The position numbers were made by a program, and so were the translations under genes. Positions 1-10,769 of a DNA stretch of 64,000 nucleotides are shown piece by piece. Source of the DNA: Nereocystis luetkeana (Eukaryota > Sar > Phaeophyceae > Laminariales > Laminariaceae); contig JARUPZ010000007.1 in assembly GCA_031213475.1 (NCBI GenBank), positions 2,005,457 to 2,069,456 on the forward strand. Reading direction: 5' to 3'. Position 1 is the stretch's first letter. Every line of letters begins with the position of its first letter. The notes under the pieces are model-generated. The model ran no database searches. It was not told the DNA's origin and saw only the letters and a program-made list of their open reading frames with translations.

Positions 1-1260
1 GAAACCTAGATGCTCCGTCTACCACGAGCAGCAGGTAGGTACTCGTTTCTTGCGTCTGACGCGTAGGGGAAATTTTCTGCAGGTCTACTTCTAGCACTTA
101 AGTCTTCCTATGCTTCTAGGGATCTGGCGGGGAGTATCGCTACCTGTTGGCTTCGTGACCTCTGCTTGCGCCTACACCCATACGATAGTGCGTACTCCCG
201 TGTGTCTCTGCACATGCCTGGCCAGTGAAACCGGCCCCTTAACAACGAGAGGGTTCTAGCGATCCCGGGGTGGCCGTGTTGACAGTGCACTAAAGCAAGC
301 ATGTCCGATCAACGGAGACCTCTGGTCCTCTATTAGGTGTCTGTTGATATCTGTATCTGTCAAACCATTCTGATCGGAGACTTCTCCTTTACTACAAAAT
401 AAATGCTTGCCGGACTTTGCCTATGAAGGGGTCTGCTGTCTGGATCCTGACCCAGTGAGGCACGTCTTGTAGCGCCTGGAGGGCACGCTCGATCACCGTC
501 GTCGCCAGTGGTTCCCCTCAGCATGCCCACCCCCCGCTGAAAGACTGCGCTAGATAGGGGGTGAGGTGTTCGAAGGTTTCCCTTCGCTGGCAGTAGTGGC
601 GGGTTCTTAAACCTGCGAGGAGCCGGGCTCTGACCCCGGGACGGCCGTCTCGTCTCCTGTCTGTGCTCAAAGTTTTGACGACGAACACGCAGTGCTCGCA
701 GGGCAAAGGAGACGGGTGGGTGCTTCCATAAAAGGATTTAAGCGCACGGATGGGGTACGAGCGCGGCTAGATCACCTTACTAGCAGCCCGGTGTTCTCTG
801 TTTCCGTAGCTGCACCCCGGTCGTGGAACGGCAACGTGGCTAGCTGTGCACTCAAGGTTAGCTCGTCAGATTTGCCCGGGTAGCTCTTTGAGCCCGACCA
901 CACTCCGCGGAATGCTACCAAAAATTGAAGTAAGCGCGGATGGCACTCATATATTTGTTGGCGTTTCCCTACTGACAACGTGTCTTTCCTGGATACCCCC
1001 GGCTCTACCAGCCCATCTCCGAGTAGTTCGAGACCGTTCAACAACAGCAGTTAGTTACTGTTGCTCGTCTAGAAATGGGGCCCTGGGGCCGACGTAATCG
1101 GGAGGGCTGCTAGATGTTGAGTCGTCCGGGAAGGAGACTTCGATCGAATCGCCTGTTCCCTCGGGCGGAGAAAGTGGGATACAGCGTCTGGGAATTGGTG
1201 TGACGTCCCCGCCCTCCACTTCATGATTATGTCGAACTCCCTTAACCGGAGCGCCCACCT
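1..1260 (-). mobile_element. Ty3/gypsy-type retroelement fossil (integrase region)
   Basis: Read on the minus strand, about 108-302 encodes the H2C2 zinc-binding N-terminus of a retroelement integrase: paired His around a HPGIARTL block, then an RGRFHWPGM stretch typical of Ty3/gypsy integrases. Weaker retroelement-like text continues through 300-500. The segment from about 500 to 1260 lies upstream in element order and is assigned only by position. The copy is degraded, with several breaks, and is cut by the left window edge. No LTR was recognised. It looks old. Confidence 0.6.
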
Positions 1261-1784
1261 GTATAGATTGGGGTCAAGGCCCCGCCTATAAAGCCCCTGC
1301 TGGTGTGCCCTGGGGCCATTGCGCCGGCACTAAGGGAGTGTAGATAGCAGGTAGGTGGTATATAATATGGAAGGAGGGGCGGTGTGTGTTACTGGTTAAC
1401 GTCTGCCTACCAGGGCGTGTATTTTGGCCAGTGTGTTTCCCTGTCTACAGTAGTAGGGTCTAGCTTAAACTGTTTGCCGGGTTAACGGTTTGGAGTGGTT
1501 CGACATGGTGCCAATCCTTAAATATGTAGGGGTAAAAGGGTAAGGCTAAGGGGTGTATCGAGGCGTTAATTTTATCATGTGATTTTTGTTGTATATTCGA
1601 ACAGCAGTGTAGTTAGTTGTAGGTCGTCGTGGATTGTAAAAATGAAAATGTTGTTGTGGAGGGGGAATATACTGGGCCGGCGCTTCTCTCCATTTTATGT
1701 TTTTGTTTGTGATTTTCAAAATAAATGCAGGCATGCAAATCAGAAGATAGGGGGGTCGTGTGGTGTGCCGTCTTACTGAATTTC
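1261..1784. other. no gene seen
   Basis: No coding signal on either strand. The stretch is AT-richer than the fossil to its left and ends at the start of a tandem array. Confidence 0.5.
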
Positions 1785-2250
1785 AAATGCTAAAGTCACG
1801 CCCGAGGGGACTACTGGGGGGTGAATTTCTTCATGTTATCATTTGTCCTTCATATTAAATATTATGTTAAGTGGCTGGTGAGGTTGAAAATACTATAGAG
1901 TCACCCCTAAGGGGACTACCGGGGCGTTCATTTCCTTCATGTAACATATAAAAGCTAGAGTCACGTTTGAGGGACCTATTGGGGGTGTTCATTTTCTCCT
2001 TGTATCGTGAACTTCAAAATGCTCGAGTCACTCCGAGGGGACTACCGGGGGGTGAGTTTTCTTAACGTCATCATGTGTCCTTCATGTTACTACGTGGTTG
2101 GTGAATTTGAAAATGCTAGAGTCAGGCCTCAGGGGACTACTGGGGCGTTGATTTTCTGCATGTAATGTATGCGCTGCATAAAATGCTAGGGCCACGCCTG
2201 AGGGGACTACAGGGGCGTTAATTTTCTTCGTCGTGTCGTATACAGAATGC
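1785..2250. repeat. imperfect tandem array, about six units
   Basis: A core reading roughly AGTCACGCCYGAGGGGACTA, then C(T/C)GGGGGG and a T-rich TTTCTTCATGT tail, recurs near 1794, 1900, 1961, 2026, 2114 and 2190. Spacing alternates between about 60-70 and 90-105 bases because some units carry an extra spacer. Degeneracy suggests an old array. Confidence 0.85.
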
Positions 2251-2527
2251 TAGGAGGCCAGAGTGTTAGCTTTCCGCATGGTATTGTATTGTACAGGGGA
2301 GGCGATGGAGGGGGCGGGGGGTTGGTGGGCGTGCGAGCGTGCGGGCATACAAGTAAGTCAGGAGACGGGGGTGCCGTGCGGTGGCACCGACTTACGCGCT
2401 AATAGCTATGCCATCGCTCCGTCCCCTCGTACGTCCGGTGGTCGCGACGCGGTGCGTCACACGTCCTTCCCTGCTGCGCTGCGGTGTGGTCTATGGGGTA
2501 GTCGTGCATTCATCGCGATTGGTTGAG

Positions 2528-2697
2528 CTGCTGTCATCTATCTGGCCACGGCTTTTGGCTTGTAAAAATATATTAGTATTCGATTTGGTATGTATTTACT
2601 AAGTTCCCCTTCGGCTGTCATCTGGCCACGGCTTTTGGCTTGTAAAAATATACTAGTATTCGATTTGGTATGTATTTATTTACTAAGTTCCCCCTCG
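2528..2697. repeat. 82-bp tandem duplication
   Basis: Two near-identical units, about 2528-2612 and 2613-2697. Both carry TGGCCACGGCTTTTGGCTTG followed by an AT-rich run and end in AAGTTCCCC(C/T)TCGG. Only a few differences separate them, so the duplication is fairly recent. Confidence 0.9.
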
Positions 2698-2770
2698 GCA
2701 TGTGTTTGGAATCTCGGGGGTGTCGCATGTGTGTTCAAAAAAGGGGGAAAACAGATAAATAAGGCGTTCC
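2684..2770 (+). repeat. dispersed repeat, short copy (family also at 21380 and 23540)
   Basis: Starts AAGTTCCCCCTCGGCATGTG and continues with a CGGGGGTGTCGCA block and an AAAAGGG block. The same order of blocks appears in the copies at 21380-21540 and 23540-23695. This copy overlaps the end of the tandem duplication to its left. Confidence 0.5.
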
Positions 2771-3900
2771 GGTAAATAAGGAGCCTGTGCTAAATTTTAT
2801 GGTGCCATGCCTCTCCAGCTGCGGCTGCTGTACCACTGCTGCAGTGCGCTGGTGCTATTACGATTAAGAGGAAGTGTGGGCTGGAATCGTCCTGGCTGCA
2901 AATTCAAAAACTTACGGCGTAACAAAGATACACAGCAGCAAACAGGGGGGGTCGTTACGTCGACACCCACCAAAATACGCGTAGTTGCGGGATAGGAGCA
3001 TTGTGAAAAACGTTGCGCGTATTTTCGCCTACTATAATAGGAGGATATCCGTCATTATCCCCCTGAGGACGCAAAAAAGGCGTACTACTCCCGGTAAAAT
3101 GTGTCTATTAACGCGGGAACTATGTTTGGCCTCTATAATGTTGTAGTACTTATATTTAATGATGGGACTTCTATTATTATTGTTATCGCCCTCGATGAAA
3201 TGCGTGCGAGCGCTGTTCTCAGTTTGCTTGTATTTTTTATTGCGAAGTCGCAGTTGGAGTTGGTGCGAGTGTGGAGAGAGACCAGTCGGCACCGGCACAG
3301 ACGGCACCCCAGCAGGCAGGGTTTGGCTCAGACTGAACATCTGCTTTTTTTCCTTGGAAAACCAAGAACAAAAAAAGGCTCACGCTTCGCGCTCGCGCGC
3401 CTCATTGTTGAATAAATACGGTTACTATGTAACGGGACAGGGTGGTATGCCAGTACAGCAGTACGATAGCGCGGTGGGAGCAGGACGCTCCATTCCCCAA
3501 CAGACGTCAATCGATTGTGGTTTGCCTGGTCCATACGGCGGTCGGGAAAGCACGTCGTCTGCCGATATCTGTATATCACAAGATACCTCCCCTCGCCTCT
3601 AAGAAAACCCGTGGCTCACGGCTCCGGTTCCGAGCGACGATGGAAGCCGGAAGCCTGCCCGTCCCTACGTACGGAAAGACGCACACTCCGTATACGAAGC
3701 ACATGCTATCATAACGTCATGCAAAGTCCAGGCGGTGGTGAATCAGCATGTACAGCTTGCGAGAAATATTATTGAGCAGATATATATTTTTCTGAAATTT
3801 ACATAGGGGTGACGAATAATAAGCTATACACGTGGGGACGCGTCGTTGCTTCATTCCCTGCTGTATCCCGAGGAGAAATCATCAAAACTAGAGTCGAGCA
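2771..3900. other. no gene seen
   Basis: Open frames here are short, overlap on both strands and show no domain or codon-position pattern. No structured repeat was recognised. Confidence 0.5.
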
Positions 3901-3904
3901 ACCC

Positions 3905-3950
3905 ATATATATATATATATATACCTGATATATAAATATATATAAACAAA
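3905..3950. repeat. (TA)n microsatellite
   Basis: Alternating TA runs interrupted by CCTG and AAA. Confidence 0.9.
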
Positions 3951-4309
3951 ACTATAAATTCGTTTTCTCTGGTCGGTCGCCGTGGGGGCGTTTCGGTGGC
4001 CTTTCGCAAGATCGTCAGCCCTGATTCGCGAGAGCTTTGTACTAGTCGCGAGTGGAGGGACTTTTCGGGAACAGATTCAACAGGAAGGACTGCCGTTGAC
4101 CTCAGCTGCTTTGGCCCGAAGAGACCGGCTATAAGACGGCATACATACGATAGTAGACCGATTATTTTTCTATTTTGTTCCGAAATAGTTTCAACAGGAC
4201 TACGGGTCATTGGATTATTTGCGTGCGTGGGCGCATGTAGCGTGGACAGCATACGACGCGCGTCACGCTGGTGCTGCCTCTTCGTATACCGCTTGGCAAG
4301 TTGGCCTCC

Positions 4310-4500
4310 TTCTGGCGTTGCTCCTGCTCGTGCCGCTCCTGCTCGTGCCGCTCGTGCTCGTGCCGCTCCTTCTGGTGCAGCTCCTGCTGGTGCTGCTTTT
4401 ACTTTTGCTGCTTCTGTTGGTACCGGGTGCTCCTCCCGCTGGTGCTGCTCCTGCCTGGTACATGGCATCGCCTGCTCCTGGTGGTGCTGCTTCTACAGAG
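4310..4500. repeat. CTGCTCGTGCCG-type minisatellite
   Basis: A 12-base period (CTCCTGCTCGTGCCG variants) grades into CTG/CTT triplets. It creates long Leu-, Ala- or Ser-rich frames on both strands, which are repeat artefacts rather than genes. Confidence 0.85.
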
Positions 4501-4682
4501 TGGACTGCACTTTTTCCTGCTGCCGATATTAAAGGTGCTGCCTTCAATACACCTCTGCCTCGCCCTCTTCTGGCGGATCTTGGAAGCCCATTTCGAACAG
4601 AACCCACCTGTCCAAGTCAGTGCTCAATCCCACTGTAAAGTGCAACCGCTGCATCTCCCAGCTATATATATGATGGAGACAG

Positions 4683-4832
4683 ATCTTTGGAGGCAAGGTC
4701 GATTTTGCGACCTGCGACCACGACACCTGCCCCGGCAGCGGAATAATCTTGAAGTGGCCCAAAGACTGTGAATTGTGCGCCAGGCCTATCGACGTCCGCA
4801 CCGTGTCCTTCACGCTCGAGACAGGAGAGGTG
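4683..4832 (+). CDS. zinc-ribbon protein, exon a (unidentified family)
   Basis: A GC3-rich 50-codon exon. An acceptor ending GACAG precedes 4683 and a strong donor GTGAGT follows 4832 in phase 0. The frame reads IFGGKVDFATCDHDTCPGSG and then has a CELC pair and a VRTVSFTLETGEVA end. It joins in phase to the exon at 6648, which supplies a CVYC pair. CELC and CVYC, about 25 residues apart, form a plausible treble-clef or zinc-ribbon site. Upstream, about 4545-4670, the same frame is GC3-rich and holds another pair (CNRC), but an in-frame TGA next to a short TATATATA run separates it from this exon. That part may be a separate exon, or the gene may be damaged. The start codon was not found. The family is not recognised and no function is inferred beyond zinc binding. 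Confidence 0.6.
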
Positions 4833-6647
4833 GCGGTGAGTTGTGTTCTGTGCTTCTCTGTTGCTGTTGTTGTTGGTGTTGTTGTTTGCTACCTATTTAT
4901 ACCGCCGCGGCTGCTGCTGCTGTTGTTGTTGTTGTTGTTGTTTGTCGACCTTTAGCACTAAATCCAAGACATAAAACGTACCTGGTACTAATAATGCCAT
5001 TTGTTTATGCGCTACTGCGCCTACTGCCATTTGCTTTTATGCTGCTGCTGCCGCTGCTACTGCCGATGTTGTTTACAGCCTGCGTTCGTTTCCCCAACAG
5101 TGTCTACCGCCGCTGCTGCTGTTGTTTATGCGGCTGCTTCTTTTCCTGCTGCTGTAACCCCGCGCGCCTATCGTCCCTGATGCTGATTTTACTGTGTACG
5201 CAGGCGTCGTTCGCATTGTTGCTGTTGTACGCAGCTTTGATTCGGTGTCTGCCGCCGCTGCTGCTGCAGCTGTTGTCTGGGTTGTTGCTGTTGTTCCCGC
5301 ATGTTGTCGGCCTTCAGCACTAAATACAAGACACAAATACATAATTCCAGGTTCTACAGTAATTTCCAGTTTTGTCTTGCACACTACAGCAGTAGTACGT
5401 ATAACCAAAAAAAAATGGCCATTTCTTTTTTCTTGATACGAGCTCACACCGAGACAGGGGTATAGTACGCGTATTGCCATTTGTATATGCGCTGCTGCTG
5501 CCGTTGTTTTTGGTTTGCACACTATAACCAACTTTTTTTTCCGAACAGTTGCCGTTGTTGTTTGCAGCCTGCGTTTCTTTCCACTCCGAGACAGTTGTCT
5601 ACCGCCGCTTCTGCTGTTGTTGACACGATAACAGACAGGCGTTGAGTACACTAACACGTTTCCATGTTTTATGCTGCAGTGCTGCTGCCGACTCTGCCGT
5701 CGCCGTCTCTGCCGCGAAAAAAGACGTAAGGGTTTGCCCACATCATTTATCGCATCTCATTCCTATTTACCTTTAGGCCGTTTCCTATGCGGTTCGAGTT
5801 TTGAGCTTCAGATTTTGGCCCGATCGCCTTTTCAGATGTGAAGTTGGTAAATCGAAACAGCCTTCCTATTATGCGGAAAAACCAGATTTCATTTGTTGTG
5901 TGTGTAGAGATTTGAGCAAACGCCGAGACCAACTAACTGCTGTTTTAGTGGTTTGGCGCCGCGAAGAGACGCGCTGGGTGCGCTGCACTGTGCGTAGGAC
6001 CCAAGCGTCCGAGCCAAGGCTGACCATCTCTGGTCTGGCGGCGAAGAGACGTGGCGAGTGTGCTAGAGCCGCCTGTCTTGGTATTTTGGGTTCCATGTTT
6101 TCACTGACTGCTGCTGCTGCTGTATAGCAGTGTACGTACAAGTACTCGTACGTATCCACGGAGAGGTGCGTGCCGAGTTCGCTTCTCTTGGTCTCTAGGC
6201 AGGAGCCCGCGCCAGGCGACTGACGTCTGCCCACGGAGGGTCGCGCCACCCGAGCGTCGGGCGCGAAGCGACGCCGCCATACAGCTGTGTAACCTTCCAA
6301 CTCATCGATCGTTCTGCTGCTGTTTGCTGTCATGAGTAACATCTTGAATTTAGAGAGCATCCCACTTTTCGATTTGAAAATCTGATGACCCAGGTCGTCG
6401 GATTTTGGCACGCCAACGCGTATTTTCGAAACTGTTTTTCAAGGTGTTCTTGCCAAAATCAGTTATACCTGATCCGTTTGAGCCAAAATCAGGTGTATAC
6501 TAAAACCAAGTAAAAAGCGCACCACGAGCGGTGCCCTTTTCAAAGTCTTCGTCAGCTAAACTCATACCAAGTAAAATATTTGTATTCAACACGTCTTACA
6601 TGTCTCCTTTGTGCTGTCGGTTTGTTGTCTATAAACTATGTTTGCAG
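4833..6647 (+). other. intron of the zinc-ribbon gene, CTG-rich with an internal duplication
   Basis: Lies between a GTGAGT donor and a TATGTTTGCAG acceptor. Much of 4850-5740 is CTG/TTG triplets. Blocks near 4943, 4997 and 5070 recur near 5309, 5477 and 5560 (CAGCACTAAAT, CCATTTGT.TATGCGCT and GCCTGCGTT blocks), so an older duplication of 370-490 bases underlies it. The dispersed repeat at 6046-6345 also lies inside. Confidence 0.6.
6046..6345. repeat. dispersed repeat B, copy 1
   Basis: Shares ordered blocks with 10388-10690: a GACGTG.CGAGT start, CTTGG(T/G)TATTTTG, ACTGACTGCTGCTGC, GAGAGGTG(C/T)G, CTTCTCTTGGT and CCAACTCATCGATCGTTCTG. Overall identity is high at the right end and lower in the middle. 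It is probably a non-autonomous element; no terminal inverted repeat was seen. Confidence 0.8.
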
Positions 6648-6850
6648 GTCCGTAAGGATTGTGTCTACTGCAAAGGAACTATCAAGGATAACGGCATCTT
6701 GGTCGGCCTGTGCAAGCCCCCCCTGCACTTCTCGAGCTCCAAGCACTCCAGGAAGCTCTTCATCGCCCACGACGAGCAAGTTCAGGGCGAACGCCACGCG
6801 AAGTTCGGCGAATGGGCTCGGGTGGAACAACTGGAGAAAAGCACCGCCAA
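6648..6850 (+). CDS. zinc-ribbon protein, exon b
   Basis: Begins after the acceptor TATGTTTGCAG in phase 0, matching the donor at 4833. The frame starts VRKDCVYCKGTIKDNG, continues with a LCKPPLHFSSSKHSRKLF stretch, and ends in a charged GEWARVEQLEKSTAKREG segment that may be helical. Third codon positions are almost all G or C up to about 6850 and lose that bias afterwards, although the frame stays open to 7151. The true end is probably a donor near 6850-6865, but no consensus site stands out. Cysteines at CVYC and LCK pair with those of the preceding exon. The exact 3' boundary and the rest of the gene are unknown. Confidence 0.6.
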
Positions 6851-6908
6851 GCGGGAAGGCTGTGTCGGTCGATCTCCTCGGTTCGGGCTCGGAATAGATC
6901 TTCGTACT

Positions 6909-7214
6909 TTAAGAGTCTGTTCTCGTGTCTATCATGATCTTCCGGTACAGCACCATACACAGTTGATCTGCCTTTGGTCTGCACCTACCTGGGGTCGGAA
7001 TATCGAGGTGTTCGCGGGCGTTTCGTTGCAGCGTACGCCTGCGTCTATAATATTTCAATACCTTCAGCAAACATCCGTAACGCGTTGTGCGTGTACTTGC
7101 AAGTCTGTCAGCGGGTACTTTGAGTTCAAGCGTGGGGAGCGGAATGGTTGATGTTTTTTCGGTGGGGATTTCTTCACCTAAGTAGAGTATCAGCTTTTGC
7201 ATCGCCTCCATCAC
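6909..7214 (-). CDS. hypothetical frame, 101 residues
   Basis: A minus-strand frame (VMEAMQKLILYLGEEIPTEK...) with a leading amphipathic segment and a basic middle (KVLKYYRRRRTLQR). It overlaps by four bases the end of the next upstream minus frame at 7211-7459 in another reading frame, so the two may be exons or parts of one decayed gene or element. No domain is recognised. It lies tail to tail with the zinc-ribbon exon. Confidence 0.25.
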   Translation of the reverse strand: MMEAMQKLILYLGEEIPTEKTSTIPLPTLELKVPADRLASTRTTRYGCLLKVLKYYRRRRTLQRNAREHLDIPTPGRCRPKADQLCMVLYRKIMIDTRTDS

Positions 7215-7459
7215 GCTAGGGCCTTGGCGAGTTCCAAGGTCTCACTGACTTTTTTGCATCCTCTTTGGGTGCCGTGGACAACGAAAGATCCTGTTTTTTT
7301 CAATCTACCTTGGGTGTTATTTGCCAGGGTGCTGATTCCGTTGTTATTAGCGACATTCGCGTTTGCGAGGGAATTTTTGCTACTACTTACTCCCGTCGCT
7401 TCGACTTCTTTGCGTTTGACGCCGGCCCCGGGCCCACTGCTACGCTTCGTTGAAGACAT
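7211..7459 (-). CDS. hypothetical frame, 82 residues
   Basis: A minus-strand frame starting MSSTKRSSGPGAGVKRKEVE, low complexity and rich in Ser, Asn and Lys, ending in an ETLELAKALA helix-like segment. It runs directly into the frame at 6909-7214. Composition fits a disordered N-terminus of a host or element protein. Not recognised. Confidence 0.25.
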   Translation of the reverse strand: MSSTKRSSGPGAGVKRKEVEATGVSSSKNSLANANVANNNGISTLANNTQGRLKKTGSFVVHGTQRGCKKVSETLELAKALA

Positions 7460-7960
7460 TTTTTCTCGAGGAATTCCTGTCGTAGTTGGTGTGGGCGTCC
7501 GCCAAAGGTTTCGTTCGTTGTCGAACCGTTAGGTGTCGCAGGACATGTATGTATGTGTCGACTGGCGCTGGGATTCGTTGAGCAAGTGCTTACTGTCCAA
7601 GTTGCATATCACGCTCATTCATGTCGCCTTCATATATATCTCATAACAGCTGTTGTACATAAATACTACCGCTTTTTCGGTCATTAGAACTGCTCTCTTG
7701 CGTCACCCTCGTCTGCATGTTGTCCCACTAGTATTTTCCTTATACTAATTCATACTTGGTTGTTAACAGGTGTACATTTGAGCTATTGCCCCAACTGCAG
7801 CACATACAACTAACTGCAATTAATTGGTGGAATAGTTCAAACCAACCCACCAAATACGTATGTCTTCTTACACGCGTCGCTCATGCCACTCCGAAGGGAA
7901 AACTTGTATAACATATACCTGGTATATATGATATATATATATAATATATATATATATCGG
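7460..7960. other. no gene seen
   Basis: AT-rich spacer ending in a (TA)n run at about 7925-7957 that contains one TACCTGGTA word. Confidence 0.5.
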
Positions 7961-8390
7961 CTGAATGGTCCCGAGATCAAATAGACAGTACAGGATGATT
8001 AATTCACCTCTATGATTGTTTTTAGATATTTGTTATTTTCTGCATTTATTTCGGGGAGACGAAATCTCAACCTAAAGATCCCTTCTCCCAGACTGTTAAA
8101 GGTCCTCGACGAAATAAACGACTGTAGCAAAGTGATCGACAGACGATTGATTGGAGACAGAACAATGTTTTATATGGGATGAATGGTCCCGAGATCAAAA
8201 TAGGCAGGATTATTAATTCACGCCTATGATTTTGTTTTAGAGATTTGTTTATTTTCTGCATTCCCATTTGATTCGGGGAGACGAAATCTCAACCTAAAGA
8301 TCCCTTCTCCCAGACTGCTGTTAAAGGTCCTCGACGAAATATACGACGGTAGCAAAGTGATAGACAGACGATTGGAGACAGAACAATGTT
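7961..8390. repeat. about 213-bp tandem duplication
   Basis: Units at about 7961-8168 and 8177-8390 share GAATGGTCCCGAGATCAAA, a GGGGAGACGAAATCTCAACC block, CTAAAGATCCCTTCTCCCAG and ACAGAACAATGTT. The units differ by small indels. The CTAAAGATCCCTTCTCCCAG block is the same as the terminal repeat of the MITE at 28961 and 55255. Confidence 0.92.
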
Positions 8391-8486
8391 GTCATGTCTG
8401 TACCACACAGAGGATTGGAAAGTAAAAGTGAACTACACTTCGTCTTGAAGTTGATGCGAATTAGACTTTTTTCGTGTTGCTAGTAA

Positions 8487-8626
8487 TACGGGGGGCCATA
8501 GTAAATATGACCAAATATTGTTATTAATTATTAATAATACTATTATTACTATTATAGTAAAAATAGCGAAATAAATATAGAAGTTTTTGTATGGACCATA
8601 GGTTCTATTTACTATGGTCCCCCGTA
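8487..8626. mobile_element. MITE, TACGGGGG family, copy 1
   Basis: Imperfect terminal inverted repeats of about 27 bases (TACGGGGGGCCATAGTAAAT at the left, its near complement at the right) flank an AT-rich core. The same termini bound 35561-35663. It is a non-autonomous DNA element; no coding content. Confidence 0.85.
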
Positions 8627-8904
8627 CGGGTAGTGATGATGCACCAGACTCTTTCACCACCTAATATTGTTATACTAGAAGGGTGGGAACAACACACAGC
8701 AGCAGCAAGGTTTGCGGGGTTTCTTGATGTATTGCGCTTGTTTGTACCCACGACGGTTACAAAGTAATCTACACTATACTATAGATACTCGTGATCGTAC
8801 TACTATTATTAATATAATAATATTTAATAGACACATTCAAAACTACGAATTGAACATATATGTAGTAGTAGTAGTGGTAGTAGTGGTAGTAGGCTCTCAT
8901 CATA

Positions 8905-9990
8905 CTGCGCAAAATGTTACGAGGATCGCAACATGAAAGCGAAGTAGGAAGTAAGATTGACAAGATATCTCCACCTTCCTTCGTGCTGCTGCAAGCCAAC
9001 AGCGGGGCTACTACAGAGTACCGAAAATTGTCACGAGGATCGCAACATAAAAACGAAGTAAAAATATCGGGGTTACTATAATAGAGATGAAAGACCTGGA
9101 CCAATAATAGCTTACCCAGCCCCTGAGGAGATAAAACAACTCGATCACCAGTAGCTTGCCGAGCCCTGCTTGACTTTTGTGCTGCTGCAAGCCAACAGCG
9201 GGTTTACTACAATATAGAATACCGAAGTATGTCATGAGGATCGCAACATGAAACCGCCATGCAAAAGGTAGGATTGACAATTATGATATCTCTGTACAAA
9301 ACCAAATCGTCGTAGCCGCAGTATCATGAAAACTCGCTGTTGCAACCGATTGGGGACCACGACTATCAACCACGACCCCGCAATGAATGGTAGAAGTACA
9401 GTAGTAGTAGTAGTAGTAAGTAGTAGTAGTAGTAGTAGTAGCAGCAGTAGTAGTAAGTAGTAGTAGTCGTCGTCGTAGTAGTAGTCGTCGTCGTCGTCGT
9501 CGTAGTAGTAGTAGTAGCTGGTAGTAGCAGTAGTAGTAGTAGTACCTGGTAGGATAGTAGTAGGCTCTCATGCTGCGAAGTATGTCACGAGCAACGCAAC
9601 ATGAAAGTAAGTGAAGTAAAAAGTAAGATTGGCAAGATAGTATCTATCTCTACCTTTCTTTGTGTTGCTGCAAGCCAACAGCGGGGTTACTCTAGAGAAC
9701 CGAAATGTCCCCCGAGGATCGCAACATGAAATCGAAGTAAAAACAGCGAGGCTACTCTAAAGATAAAATACCTCGATCAACCAGTAGTAGTAGCTTGCCC
9801 AGCCCTGCTCTACCTTTGTGCTGCTGCAATCCAACAGCGGGGATACTATACGTAGAGTACCGAAATTTGTCACGAGGATCGCAACATGCAAGCGATGTAA
9901 AAAGTAAGATTGACAAGATAACTACAGTAGTACCTTTGTGCTGCTGCAAGCCATAAGCGGGGTTACTATAGAGTACCGCCGCTGTTTTCG
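8905..9990. repeat. degenerate minisatellite array, 100-130 bp unit
   Basis: The unit contains ACGAGGATCGCAACATGAAA, GTAAGATTGACAAGATA, TTGTGCTGCTGCAAGCCAAC and AGCGGGGTTACTATAGAGTA. Copies or part-copies start near 8920, 9030, 9235, 9580, 9712 and 9870, and a TAG microsatellite interrupts the array at about 9395-9555. Confidence 0.88.
9395..9555. repeat. (TAG)n/(TCG)n microsatellite
   Basis: Long run of GTA/TAG triplets with CAG and TCG variants. The Tyr- and Leu-rich frames it produces are not genes. Confidence 0.95.
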
Positions 9991-10387
9991 GCTGCAGCAG
10001 GTGGCGTAATTTGTTTTTTCTCGTCGCAAAGTGTCAATACGCTGCTGGTAAAGATCAGCTCACGCGACAGTAGACTCTTGATCTCGACATAGACTCAGCC
10101 CACGGCCAACCCGCTTCGTGGCGGGCAAGGGCAGCTACTATAGATGACGGGCTCGAAGAAATCAGGTGGATCGATGCTCTGGGGGGCAAGAGACCTTGCC
10201 TGCGGCGTCCTACGGTTTCCTCCCATACCTGGAAAAAAACTATTCTTCGCCATTCGAGACGGATCGAGATTTTTTTTCATCCATCTCCCCGAATGTTTAC
10301 CTCTAGTCCCAGTACAATTTCATTTAAATCAGCTCTCGCACTGCATTACTACTACTGCAACTACTGTTATTACAACTACTATACTAC
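9991..10387. other. no gene seen
   Basis: Unstructured spacer, ending in a short ACTACT run. Confidence 0.45.
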
Positions 10388-10690
10388 TACTATGGAGGGA
10401 CGTGCCGAGTCAACTCGTCTTGGGTATTTTGTACTTCACAATATGACTGACTGACTGCTGCTGCGGCTGCTGCTGGTGTTGCTGCTATGTCGCTGCTGCT
10501 GTAGTCTACGAGTACATATCCAGCGAGAGGTGTGCGCCGCGTGCACTTCTCTTGGTACCCACACCCGCACCAGCCGACTGTTGTAATGGCCGCGGAGAGA
10601 CGCGCCCCCCGCTGACCGCGCGCCGGGCGAGAAGCAACGACGCTATACAGTTGTGTCACCATCCAACTCATCGATCGTTCTGCTGCTGGT
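10388..10690. repeat. dispersed repeat B, copy 2
   Basis: Same block order as 6046-6345, best conserved at the right end (CCAACTCATCGATCGTTCTG). Same orientation as copy 1. Confidence 0.8.
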
Positions 10691-10769
10691 CGTTGTCGTG
10701 GAGAACATATTGGGTTCAGAGAGCTTGCTTTTCTCGTGTTCCTACCTGGTGTCATATCATAATATATAT

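Noticed and set aside
3851-4638. Ala/Gly- and Leu-rich frames around 4300-4500
   Set aside because: Produced by the 12-base minisatellite; open on both strands with no domain.
8905-9990. CRISPR-like array
   Set aside because: Unit length, degeneracy and eukaryotic context fit a minisatellite; no short identical repeats with unique spacers.
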